From positions 1,099,695-1,123,840 of the forward strand of contig NW_005195301.1 in the NCBI RefSeq assembly GCF_000372725.1: a DNA stretch of 24,146 nt. The letters run 5' to 3'. The stretch comes from Emiliania huxleyi CCMP1516. Lineage: Eukaryota > Haptophyta > Isochrysidales > Noelaerhabdaceae. Both the position numbers and the translations under genes were made by a program. A model generated the notes under the pieces. It was not told the origin of the DNA. It was given only the letters and a program-made list of their open reading frames with translations, and did no database searches. Shown piece after piece: positions 9,107-17,690 of this stretch. Position 1 is the first letter of the stretch. Each line of letters opens with the position of its first letter.

Positions 9107-9774
9107 AGAGAGAGTTGTTTTGTTTAAATTCTTTTTCGGCGAGGGACGGCACAGCTCGCTCGCTCGCTCGCCATTTGCTCACGCTCGCGCAGGCGCGTCG
9201 CAGCGTGCACCCACGCAACGCCTCCGCTCCGTCCACACCACCTACTGCGTAGCCATGGCATTTCCGTGTGCGTGCGACTCGCACTCGCTCTCTTGCACTG
9301 CCCGCCGCCTTTGCCGCCGCCTTCGCCTCCGAAACTTTCGGAGCGCTTCCCCATTCTCGCACTGCCTCGCTCGCCACGTTTGACAACAGTGCACCACGCT
9401 CGCTGTCTCTCGCTCCCACTCACGCTTCGTGCTTCGCTACTAGGTTCTTCGCATCTACTTGGAGTGGATAGCGTCTGCCGCCTCTCGCTGCTCTTTCCGC
9501 TCTGCCACCTCGATTTCGCGGTCGCGACGCTCTGATGCCACTCCCTAGGTCGCAGCTCCATCGCTCGCTGTACCAAGGAGCGATGGCGAGGCGGCAGCAT
9601 CGCATCGGCGTTGCCGACCGCTGTCACGCTCGGCCATCTCCCGCCGCCATCTCCACCTCTCTCGCCGCCGCCACCGCCTTTGCCACGCCTCGGGCGAGCC
9701 CAGCTAGCACGCCGCCGGCTCTCCTCGTACTCGCGTCGCTCACCGTCCTGAACAGACAGCGGAGGGGTGGCCAG
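9107..9774. other. No gene recognised; GC-rich spacer right of the satellite
   Basis: A short AT-rich patch (TTGTTTTGTTTAAATTC, about 9115-9131) at the satellite edge is followed by GCTC runs (about 9153-9171) and CGC-rich sequence. Open frames on both strands are short and Arg/Ser/Ala-biased, with no domain I can name. Confidence 0.6.
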
Positions 9775-9890
9775 CTAGGGTTAGCCTAGGTTGCATGGGT
9801 GCGGTTAGGGTTATGGTTCCGGGTGGAAGAGGTGCTAGAGTAGAGTTAGGGTTAGCACCCGGTCCGAGCTAGGGTTAAGTTAGGGTTACG
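9775..9890 (+). repeat. Degenerate interstitial telomere-like repeats (TTAGGG type)
   Basis: TTAGGG occurs at 9805-9810, 9846-9851 and 9880-9885, with CTAGGG at 9775-9780 and 9869-9874, several followed by TT, all on the same strand within 116 bases. Intervening sequence is degenerate (for example TAGCCTAGGTTGC). It lies between the satellite and the second synthetase copy and looks like an eroded telomeric tract, left by a chromosome fusion, break repair or former subtelomere. Confidence 0.65.
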
Positions 9891-11147
9891 AGCTGCCCGC
9901 CACGGCTCGAAAGAAGGGCTCAAAAAACGATAAAAAACGGTCCACCCGCGAAAAAATCGCGCGCTGCGCGCGCAGGAAGAGAGAGAGAGTCATTACCGCC
10001 GCCGCAACCACACCCCGGCGGAGCCCGGGAGAAAGTCGTGGAGCGCAGCGACACGACTTTCCCGGGGCGACGCCGGCGCGCGCGGAAAACGCTGTTTTCG
10101 CCAAAACGGTGGAGGCCGCCCCGCGCTGCCGCTCCATCAAACCCGCACCGCCTGAAGCCCTCGGGAAGGCCCTCAAAACGCCGACGCGGGAGGGCGAAAA
10201 TCGCCTCGCTTCAGAGCCCGCGCGAGGACGGACCCCACGCCGCCCCACGAGCGACCCGCGCGACCCGCGACCAACAGCCGTGCGGAGAATCGGCAGGAGA
10301 TGTCCGCAGCCCCCAGGATCGTCCTCGTCCGATCCCACCATCGACCACCATGACCATCCCCGCGCGCGCTGCAAATCTTCAGGCCCTCTGCTCAACTTTG
10401 GACGACGACTTTATTTCGGGTGCTAAAGCAGCTCGCACGGGCCCATCTCGCCGCCCCCGCCCCCGCCCGCCCCCGCCCCGCAGGCCCGGCGCCGCCGGCT
10501 TCCCCCGCGCACCTCACGGGGCGCCACGACACCGCCTGCCAGGCGGCCTGCAGCAGTGCGGGACAGCAGCTGCTACATTCCTCGCCTCCCGACGGCCACG
10601 GCGCCGCCCCGCGGTCGAAGCTCGCAAAACCACGCACGGCCCCGTCCACACCGCTCACCCGACGCCCGCTCGCGCCGCCCGCGGACCCCTCCCCCGCCAA
10701 ACCCGCCCCCCTCCTAGCCCCTCCCAGAAGCCGCCACACAGGCCTCGCCTCGCCTCGAACCAGCCCCAAAAAGTAGAGGGCCGTTTCTGTGGCTCCCAGC
10801 CCATTCCCTATCGATTTCCAAACCTTTTTTTAATTTTTCGGCGCGGAATTTATTTCTTTATTTGCCCACAGCGGGCGGACGGGCGCCTCGCTCTCAACCC
10901 AGCGCCTGCAGTCTCTGTCGCCCCTCTCGCCACTATGCCTCGTCCACGCTCCAGCTGTCTTCCTCCGTGCATACTTCCGTCGCGGCGCGGCGCCCGACCG
11001 CGCGTCGGCGCGGTCTGATCGCCGCCGCGGCTCTCGTCGCGCCGCTTCGTCTCTGCCGCCGTCTCGGCGGCCGCGCGGGCTGGCCTGGGAAGGTTCCGCT
11101 CTGGAACTTGGTTACGTGGGCACCGCACCGCCTCGCCTCGCGCCTAG
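9891..11147. other. No gene recognised; spacer before the truncated synthetase
   Basis: The left part is very GC-rich with a strong hairpin (10024-10066). An AT-rich island (about 10825-10865, TTTTTTTAATTTTTC then TTTATTTCTTTATTTGC) could be promoter DNA for the transcript reading into the second synthetase. An ATG at 10935 opens a short Arg/Pro-rich frame ending at 11018. The next frame encodes an Arg/Ala-rich stretch (RRFVSAAVSAAARAG) like an organelle-targeting peptide, but no continuous link to the MoaA-like exon is seen. Long frames here on either strand have only compositional bias. Confidence 0.5.
10024..10066 (+). other. Strong hairpin-forming inverted repeat
   Basis: CCCGGG (10024-10029) pairs with CCCGGG (10061-10066), and AAAGTCGTG (10032-10040) pairs with CACGACTTT (10052-10060). 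This gives 15 base pairs with a two-base bulge and an 11-base loop GAGCGCAGCGA. It is not in any recognised gene. Confidence 0.7.
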
Positions 11148-11252
11148 CGCGGCCAACTCTCCACGCGCGGCGGCTGGCCGGCGCCACGTACGCACCTCCG
11201 CATCTCGCTCACCGAGCGCTGCTCGCTGCGCTGCACGTACTGCATGCCCGCG
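11148..11252 (+). pseudogene. MoaA/CNX2-like radical SAM exon fragment fused to the synthetase copy
   Basis: In the frame that continues into the synthetase, positions from about 11184 encode [12 protein letters not shown] followed by [10 protein letters not shown]. This is the start of the MoaA (GTP 3',8-cyclase, first step of molybdenum cofactor synthesis) radical-SAM core: the LRISLTERC lead-in and the CxxxCxxC that binds the 4Fe-4S cluster, ending in the typical CMPA. After GCG the sequence switches to the synthetase (PITIFHIGE), at exactly the left edge of the duplication (11249). The frame upstream closes at a TAG (11145-11147), so any expressed form needs an acceptor near there or a start within. 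No further MoaA sequence is present, so this is a severed fragment, not a working enzyme. Confidence 0.7.
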
Positions 11253-13997
11253 CCCATCACCATCTTCCACATCGGGGAGGCCGGCAAGGCGCGCCACCAC
11301 ACACCCCTGACTTGTGACGCCACCCCACTCCACCCTCGCCCTCGCCCTCCCACATGCCCCCCGCCGGCAGGCCGCGACACACCCCGCCCCACCCCTCGCC
11401 CTCGCCCTGCGCCCTCCGCACCCGCCCCTCGCCCTCAAAAGGCGAACTGGTGGGACCTCTGCGCCGGCCCGCACGTCGAGCACACCGGCCAGCTGCCCAA
11501 GGACGCCATCGAGCTCGAGTCGATCGCGGGCGCGTACTGGCGGGGCGACGAGGCGAGGCCGATGCTGCAGCGCATCTACGGCACCGCGTGGGAGAGCGCG
11601 GAGCAGCTGGCGGAGCACCGGCGGATCCAGGAGGAGGCGAAGCGGCGGGACCACCGCGCCCTCGGCAAGCAGCTCCGCCTCTTCTCCATCCAGCAGGAGG
11701 CTGGCGGCGGCCTCGTCTTTTGGCACCCGCGCGGCGCGAGGGTGCGGCGGCTGATGGAGGTCTATATCTCCCCAGATCTCCCCAGATCTCCCCACATCTC
11801 GCTCGCCCGCCTACCAGCAGGTCTATATCTCCCCAGATCTCCCCATCTCCCCCAGGACTTTTGGCGCGAGGCGCACACGGCGGGCGGGTACGAGCTGCTC
11901 TACACGCCGCACATGGCGTCGCTCGACCTGTGGAAGACGTCCGGCCACTTCGACTTTTACGCCGACGGCATGTTTGACCAGATGGAGGTGGAGGGGGCGC
12001 AGTACCAGATCAAGCCGATGAACTGCCCCTTCCACGTGCGACCCATCCCCTACCCCCACGGTACCCCAACCCATCCCACGCGCACGCGCGCGGCCGCCCC
12101 CTCCCCCTGCCGGCCCCCGAGGCTGACCCGAGGGGTGTGTCGGGAGCAGGTGCTCACCTACAAGGACGAGAAGCGCTCGTACCGCGACCTGCCGCTCCGC
12201 TGGGCGGAGCTTGGCACCGTCTACCGCTACGAGCGGTCGCGACTAGCCGAGACGCGCCGAGAGGACCCGGGAGGACCCGTCTGCCGCGACGGCCGGCCGG
12301 GCACTGTCCACGCGCTCCTCCGCTTGCCGGAGCCCCCTTCCCGGAGCCCTTTCTGAACGCCTCCTGCAGGTCGGGCACGCTCAACGGCCTCTTCCGCGTG
12401 CGCGGCTTCACGCAGGACGACGCGCACATCTTTTGCCTCCCGGAGCAGCTCGCCGACGAGATCCAGGGCCCGACCCGTCCGGAGCCTTCTCGGAGCCCTC
12501 GCGGAACCCTCTCGGAACCTTCTCGGAGCCTTCCTGCAGGCGTGCTCGACCTGACCGAGACCATCCTGACAAAGTTCGGCTTCACCGAGTACGAGGCGAT
12601 GCCCCCCCCCCCCCCCCCCATCCCCCCTCCCCCACCCCTCCTACTCCCCTCTCTCGGATGCTCTCTCGGATGCTCTCTCCGCGAGGAGGCGGTCGGCTCG
12701 GACCATGCCGTGACGCCTCCGCGACGTGTCCGCGACAGGTGATGCTCTCCACGAGGCCCGACAAGGCGGTCGGCGCGAGGCCTGGCGCGCTCAAACGGCA
12801 GCCGCGCGGCCAAACCAAGGCGACTGTGAGCAGGCGGTCGGCTCGGACGAGATCTGGGACAAGGCGACGAGCGCCCTTCGCGAGGCGCTCGGCGCAAAGG
12901 GGTGGGAGTACGACGTCGACGAGGGCGGCGGCGCCGCGCACGTTTGCGGACGCCGTGTGGCCTGCGGTTGAGCGGCCGTCTCTGCTCTCAGGCGGCGGCG
13001 CCTTCTACGGCCCAAAGATCGACATCAAGATCCGCGACGCCATCGGGAGGCTCTGGCAGTGCTCGACGATCCAGTGCGACTTCAACCTGCCGCAGCGGTC
13101 CGGCCTCGAGCGTGGCGTGGCGAGACGGCGAAAGGGGGGGCCTCACCCCTAGACTCGTGCGGCTGGTAGGTTCGGCCTCGAGTACGTGTCGCCGGACGGC
13201 GGGCGCGAGCAGCCGATCATGCTGCACCGCGCCATCTTCGGGTCGCTCGAGCGGTTCTTCGGCGCGCTCACCGAGCCGACGGCAGGCGACGGCTCCCCAT
13301 CTGTGCGCAGCGTCTCTTCACACCGCCCTTGTCCGCAGGCGTGCTCATCGAGTCGACGGCGGGCGACTTCCCCTTTTGGCTCGCGCCGACGCAGCTGCGG
13401 CTGCTGCCCGTCTCGGACGACTACCGGCCGTACTGCGACGCAGCGGTGGCGCGGCTCAAGGCGGCGGGCATCCGCGCGGAGGTCGACCCCGGCGGCCGAT
13501 CCGTCGGCAAGCAGATCAAGGTCGCCAACCAGGACAAGGTGCGAAGCTACGCCAGTCGCTTGCATGCTCACCGCCCCGTCACCGCGCTGGCCTCGCCCGC
13601 CCCCCGAAACCCGCCGTCTCGTCTCCCTCCTGGCCACTCGCCCCCTCGCCCCCTCGCCTCCTCGCCTCCGTCGCCTCCTCGCCTCCTCGCCCCGTCGCCC
13701 CCTCTCCTCCTTGCCTCGCCTCCTCGCCCCCTCGCCTCGCCTCGCCTCCTCGCCTCCTCGCCTCCTCGCCTCCTCGCCTCCCGCTTCCCCGCGTCGCCTC
13801 CCCCACCCCGTCCCACTCTCGCCGACCCCCCTCAGGTGCCCATCCTGTCGGTGGTGGGCGAGGCCGAGGTGGGCGCGAACGCCCTCAAGCTCGAGATGCG
13901 CAAGGGGGGCGAGCTGGGCGAGCTGCCGCTCGAGCGCGCCATCGAGGTGCTCGCGGCGGCGGCGGAGAAGGCGGTGGAGCCTATCGAGGCGCTGTGA
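11244..13997 (+). CDS. Threonyl-tRNA synthetase, 5'-truncated second copy, 12 exons
   Basis: Exons by comparison with copy 1: 11244-11288, 11442-11759, 11856-12035, 12150-12235, 12370-12467, 12540-12595, 12739-12765, 12834-12924, 12992-13097, 13170-13261, 13339-13538, 13836-13997, summing to 1461 bases (486 residues plus TGA). The ATG at 11244 belongs to the fused MoaA-like CMPA codons and is in frame. It lacks the targeting sequence and the HxxxH half of the editing domain. It keeps CxxxH (DLCAGPH), the full catalytic core and the anticodon domain, with no stop or frameshift. Coding differences from copy 1 are two replacements (Pro to Ala before GKA; Asp to Glu in AIELES) and about four synonymous changes. 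It may be a transcribed editing-deficient paralog or a young pseudogene; sequence alone does not decide. Intron 3 sits 18 coding bases downstream of that in copy 1. Confidence 0.78.
11760..11855 (+). other. Copy-2-specific intron with an internal duplication
   Basis: A 96-base GT-AG intron splits ATGGAG from GACTTT, which are contiguous in copy 1 (about 4658). Its first bases, GTCTATATCTCCCCAGATCT, recur at 11821-11840 directly after CCAGCAG. So it reads like two tandem units, each starting GTCTATATC and ending in CAG. Flanking duplication is only AGG. Confidence 0.85.
13600..13800 (+). repeat. Pyrimidine-rich CCTCGCCT simple repeat in intron 12 (copy 2)
   Basis: Counterpart of 6420-6660 but shorter; the host intron (13539-13835) is 297 bases. 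As in copy 1, a CTCC run (about 14017-14060) and a long G run (about 14178-14191) follow the stop codon. Confidence 0.8.
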
Positions 13998-14376
13998 GCG
14001 CCGCCTCTCTCTCTGCCTCCCTCCCTCCCTCCCTCCCTCCCTCCCTCCCTCCCTCCGTCTCTCCCTCGCTGCGAGGCCTCTCCAACTCCTCTCATACTCC
14101 TCATCCCTCCTCTCCTACTCTCCTCTTGCTCCTCTCCGACTCCTGTCTCGTCCGCCTCTCCCTCGGTGGCTTTTGGAGGGGGGGGGGGGGGTAGACGCGA
14201 GAGGGAGGTTGGGCACCGCTGGCGGAACAGCCGTGTATTTCGCGAGGGGCGGTTGGTGCTCTTGAGAGGCGCGTGATTTTCTGTTTTGTGTATCACGTCA
14301 GGTCCAGGGCGTTTTATAACCGCACACACCGAGAGAAGAGAGTACGTGGAGAGGGACAGAGACACGTCAGACCGGA

Positions 14377-14391
14377 AATAAATGAAATAAA
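14377..14391 (+). terminator. Two AATAAA motifs, possible poly(A) signal
   Basis: AATAAA at 14377-14382 and 14386-14391, about 380 bases after the stop of the second synthetase and just outside the duplicated unit. Copy 1 has no matching motif at that place, so the truncated copy may have acquired a new 3' end. AATAAA use in this lineage is uncertain. On the minus strand this AT-rich patch would be 3' of the 404-residue gene. Confidence 0.3.
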
Positions 14392-14538
14392 TATGTCATC
14401 GATCTATGAGTAAAGCGCCGTCTGTTGATCTGAACGAACCCCATTGACTGGCCACTGTGCACTGACACACCCGTACGGATGGCTGGAGCACTGTAGAGAG
14501 ACTGTACTAGCAGACGTCGGAGCTCGGACCTTTGTGCA

Positions 14539-15753
14539 CTACAAGGTCTTGCGGACCTCGAGCGCGACGACCGGCGCGTCGGCCGAAGGGCCAGCGGAGG
14601 GCAGGCACTGCACCCTGGGGAGAATATTGGACAAGGCCTTGGACAACTGCTGCAGGAGAGTGGGCTTCTCCTCGTCGGGAGCTGCCGAGGGTGCAGCCAC
14701 CTCGTCGGCAGGCTCAGGCGCTGCCGCTGCCTCGGGCGCTGCCTCGGGCGCTGCCTCGGGCGCTGCCTCGGGCGCCTCAGCGTCCTCGACTGGCGCCTCC
14801 TCGCCTGCATGCGGCTGCTCGATCACGGGCTTGGAGCCCTTGCGCGGCGAGAGGAATGCGCAGGTCGTCGACCGTCCATCGTCGACAATGCAGGAGGCCG
14901 CCGTCGACATTGCCACAGCTCGATGTTGTGTAATGATGCCAACGATGGACTCATCTGGCCGCGGGGTGGGGGCCGCCTCGCCAGCTGCGACTGCCGCCGC
15001 CGCCTGCGAGTACTCCAGCCGTGCCTCCACCTCATCGATCGTCTCCGCCGACGCCTCCTCTGGCGCCTCCACCGCAACCTCAGCCAGCGCGCGTGCGACC
15101 GGCTCCTCCGTCGCCGGCGACTCGGCCTCCACCGCTCCGACCGTCTCGACAGGCTGGACAGCAGCCTCAGAGTTGCGGCCAGAGATGCAGTCGGTCACCT
15201 TGTCCAAGAATGACGATGAGTTGGCCGACGCAGCCGGCGGCGGCAGCTCCTCGGACTCCGCCTCGGAAGGCGCCGGGTCGGCTGGTGCCGCCTCCTCCTT
15301 GGGCTCCTCGCCCTCCGCCGTCTCAAACGCAACCGGCATCACCACATCTTGCGCCTCCGCCGCCGGCGCGTCGGCCACCGCCGTCTCGTGCGCGCGCTCG
15401 GTCTCCTCAACAGCAGGCTCAGACTTGCGGCCCGAGAGGTAGTCGGCCACGCTGTCCAGGATGGAGGACGCCGTTGTGGCCGGCGCGGGCGGCAGCATCT
15501 CCTCGACGGACTCGGTCGCAACAGGCGCGTCCTCGGCTGCGATCTCCTCTCCCACCGCCTCCTTGGGCTCTTCTGCCACCGCCTCCTCTCCGTCAGGCTT
15601 CACGTCCGAAGGTGCCGCAGAGATCTCAGCGGGCGCGACGTCGAGCGTGGTTTTGGCAGCAGCGCCGGCGGCAATGCAAAGCTGCTCCGGCTGCGGCTGC
15701 GGCACCGGCTCGGCGAGGACGTCGTTGGTCGACTTGGAGCTGCAGCCACCCAT
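14539..15753 (-). CDS. Acidic Ala/Glu-rich protein with dual N-terminal acylation motif
   Basis: An intronless 404-residue frame from ATG at 15753 to TAG at 14539-14541. The N-terminus MGGCSSKS fits N-myristoylation (Gly2, Ser6, basic Lys7) with a palmitoylation candidate at Cys4, the combination that anchors proteins to plasma or flagellar membrane. The body is acidic, low-complexity Ala/Glu/Pro. It carries two copies of an amphipathic-looking 17-residue motif at about 96-112 (SSILDSVADYLSGRKSE) and 180-196 (SSFLDKVTDCISGRNSE), with a weaker third at about 365-380 (TLLQQLSKALSNILPR). A conserved-looking island around 265-312 (VGIITQHRAVAMSTAASCIV, FLSPRKGSKPVIEQP) and an EAAP repeat (about 329-343) follow. 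I know no named family; a membrane-tethered scaffold or helix-docking adaptor is a guess. Confidence 0.78.
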   Translation of the reverse strand: MGGCSSKSTNDVLAEPVPQPQPEQLCIAAGAAAKTTLDVAPAEISAAPSDVKPDGEEAVAEEPKEAVGEEIAAEDAPVATESVEEMLPPAPATTASSILDSVADYLSGRKSEPAVEETERAHETAVADAPAAEAQDVVMPVAFETAEGEEPKEEAAPADPAPSEAESEELPPPAASANSSSFLDKVTDCISGRNSEAAVQPVETVGAVEAESPATEEPVARALAEVAVEAPEEASAETIDEVEARLEYSQAAAAVAAGEAAPTPRPDESIVGIITQHRAVAMSTAASCIVDDGRSTTCAFLSPRKGSKPVIEQPHAGEEAPVEDAEAPEAAPEAAPEAAPEAAAAPEPADEVAAPSAAPDEEKPTLLQQLSKALSNILPRVQCLPSAGPSADAPVVALEVRKTL

Positions 15754-15896
15754 TCGCGCTGACTTGGTTCGTCAGACTTACTTCCTTTGCGTGCGTCCCC
15801 CCTTGCGACGTCGTGCCGAGATAGTTTGCGATGCTTGGAATCTTTGGAGTAGGGGGTGGGTCGGTTGATCTGGATCACCTCGTGGTCTATCTGGTG

Positions 15897-15902
15897 TATA
15901 TA
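15897..15902 (-). promoter_or_regulatory. TATATA, possible TATA box of the 404-residue gene
   Basis: TATATA about 145 bases upstream of the minus-strand ATG at 15753, in moderately AT-rich DNA. It is palindromic, so direction is not defined. Confidence 0.25.
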
Positions 15903-16023
15903 CGCGACACGTCTTGCTACCACACCACGACATGATTCTTGATTACTTCGTTCGCCTCCTTGCGCACTCACTTATGTCTCTCTCTCCAAGATTGAGCAGG
16001 AGACAGTCACGTGGACGTGTAAA

Positions 16024-16050
16024 AGAATTTTACAACAAAATTCTCTCGCA
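16024..16050 (+). repeat. Short inverted-repeat element, second copy
   Basis: GAATTTT (16025-16031) and AAAATTC (16037-16043) with loop ACAAC, then TCTCGCA. It matches 7191-7219 except for a 2-base loop difference and one base in the tail. It lies between the 3' end of the TIR/HET-like gene and the 5' side of the 404-residue gene, both on the minus strand. Confidence 0.6.
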
Positions 16051-16139
16051 CAACACTGGGATCTACTGGGCACAGTCACATGCAAAGGATAATGTCTACA
16101 CCCACCCTCATCTGCCCGCAACCATGAACTCAACAATCA

Positions 16140-17690
16140 TCACACGTCACATGCCTGCGATCGCTCTATAGACGTCGCCATGCACGTCGCCATCAGCTCG
16201 CGCACCACCCTATCGAACGCCTCTTTGAAGCCGAAGGCTGCTTCAATCGTGGACAGGATGCGGTCTCGGTCTGTGGCAAGCGTACATTTCGCTTCGGAGA
16301 GCTTGAAGTCAAGGCGTGCATGTCTCGCTCTTGGCGAGGCCCCGGGCTTGAGGACCGTGATGTCGCCCGTACGCCCACCCAGGGAAAAGAAGCAAAAGAG
16401 TTCCAGGGCACACCAGAGCCGGGAGCAGTAGTCGGGTCCCGCCAAGACGAGCAGCTGGTTGCAGCCCGAGATGTAGACGGGCAGGCCCCGCAAGGACCTC
16501 TGGATGTCCTCTTGGTTGATGCAGCACTTGTCGACCCACAGCATTGGCTCTCTCCCGCGTTCCTTTCCGAATTGGCTCGCCCACGCCCTGAGGGCGAGGT
16601 ACTTCTCGTCGCCGTCGTCTCCCCAGCTGTGACTCACGAATGCATCCACCTCGCCCAGCTTCACGCGCCGCACGGCTGGCAGCTGCTGCTCCTGCCCCGA
16701 CGTCGATGAGCAAAACGTGTCCCGTTTCAGCGCGGAAAACGGGACAGCGGTGAACATCTCCACCGCGGCGTCCACTCGGCTGTCCACGGGATGGCAAGGC
16801 GATGCCCCAAGCAGCGTGCCCACGGCAGCGAGCCTCCGCGACTCCTCAACGAGCCCGACTCGTGATATGGCATGCATGATGCGCCCGCGGTTGCGCTCGG
16901 TGAGCAGCAGAGAGCAGAGCAGCGTGCCAGTCACCGACCACGCGAGGGCCCCCGGGGAGGACAGATACCACGCGTTGGGAGCCCCATCGCTCAATAGGGC
17001 GCACTCACCCCACCCGCCCCAGAGGAAGGCGTGGTTGGTCGGAAGCAAGAGCTGAGTTGGGAAGGCCACGCGCTGCATCAACCAGAGCCTTTGGAGGGCG
17101 CGGCGCGGCGAGGGAGCCATCACCGCGAACAAGGTGAGGGCGGTAAACAGGAGTAGCCAGGCCACTCGACAAGAGGCATAGGCGAAGCGCAGCCCCGCGC
17201 AGCCCTCGCCCTCCAGCCACAGCCGACGCTCCTCCAGGACGAGCGGCAGAGGGGCGATCGCGTTGAAGGTGAAATTGGTCGCCAGCAGGAGCCCGACCAC
17301 GCGTACGCCGACCGCGTCGAGCGGTCGGCAGGAGAGGAGGAACATCAGCTGGTAGACGACGGAGAGGATTCCCCCGAGGACCAGCATTGCCACAGAAGCG
17401 TGCGCAGACTCTTCGCTTCGCGTCATGAGCCCTCTCTGCAGCACGCCTGCCTCCACGTACACGGCTAGCACCCACGCAGCCGACATCGTGGCGAGCGTGG
17501 TGCGCAACCTCACCTTGTTGTCGGCAGCCTGCGCCGTCCTAAGCCGCTCCTTGAGGTGAACCACGGACGGAGCGTGCTGACCCTCGCGCCTCCTCGCTGC
17601 ACGGCGGTAGGCGAGCACACAGATTGAGACTCCAATCGCCGGGGGCACGAAGGCACACAAGGACATAATCACCCAGTACAGGATCGCCAT
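16140..17690 (-). CDS. Multi-pass membrane protein with C-terminal TIR/HET-like domain
   Basis: An intronless 516-residue frame from ATG at 17690 to TGA at 16140-16142. Hydrophobic segments at about 4-27, 66-84, 99-121, 129-151, 174-192 and 243-263, with a weaker one near 205-226, suggest six or seven membrane passes. A cytosolic domain follows at about 347-437: DAFVSHSW (350s), LWVDKCCINQEDI (384-396), VYISGCNQLLVLAGPDY (405-421) and SRLWCALELF (423-432). The first and last match TIR strand A and the SxxWCxxEL box whose Glu is catalytic in NAD-cleaving TIRs (here Glu430). The middle resembles the HET signature W-I-D-x-x-C-I-N-Q. A role in membrane-linked stress or immune-type signalling, perhaps with NADase activity, is inferred. 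The ligand is unknown. The domain type is familiar from haptophyte and oomycete genomes; this architecture has no named function I know. Confidence 0.82.
   Translation of the reverse strand: MAILYWVIMSLCAFVPPAIGVSICVLAYRRAARRREGQHAPSVVHLKERLRTAQAADNKVRLRTTLATMSAAWVLAVYVEAGVLQRGLMTRSEESAHASVAMLVLGGILSVVYQLMFLLSCRPLDAVGVRVVGLLLATNFTFNAIAPLPLVLEERRLWLEGEGCAGLRFAYASCRVAWLLLFTALTLFAVMAPSPRRALQRLWLMQRVAFPTQLLLPTNHAFLWGGWGECALLSDGAPNAWYLSSPGALAWSVTGTLLCSLLLTERNRGRIMHAISRVGLVEESRRLAAVGTLLGASPCHPVDSRVDAAVEMFTAVPFSALKRDTFCSSTSGQEQQLPAVRRVKLGEVDAFVSHSWGDDGDEKYLALRAWASQFGKERGREPMLWVDKCCINQEDIQRSLRGLPVYISGCNQLLVLAGPDYCSRLWCALELFCFFSLGGRTGDITVLKPGASPRARHARLDFKLSEAKCTLATDRDRILSTIEAAFGFKEAFDRVVRELMATCMATSIERSQACDV

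Larger units (their letters stand above)
11249..14336 (+). repeat. Segmental duplication, right copy
   Basis: Direct repeat of 3949-7185. The left edge is CGCGCCCATCACC, where the preceding base differs (A in copy 1, C here), with a GCG microhomology shared with the MoaA-like fragment. The right edge is near CCGAGAGAA, after which the two flanks diverge completely. Confidence 0.92.

Noticed and set aside
9886..11018. Frames of 100-330 codons on both strands left of the second synthetase
   Set aside because: Biased Arg/Pro/Ala composition, no recognisable domain, mutually overlapping. Only GC-rich stop avoidance.
3949..14336. Whether the two synthetase copies are an assembly duplication of a single locus
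   Set aside because: They differ by unique introns, simple-repeat lengths, coding substitutions and unrelated flanks (MoaA-like fragment on one side), so a collapsed or duplicated contig is unlikely, though read-level confirmation was not possible.
14444..15442. Plus-strand Ala/Ser-rich frame opposite the 404-residue gene
   Set aside because: Composition mirrors the Ala/Glu-rich minus-strand gene; it has no motif, while the minus strand has MGGCSSKS and internal repeats.
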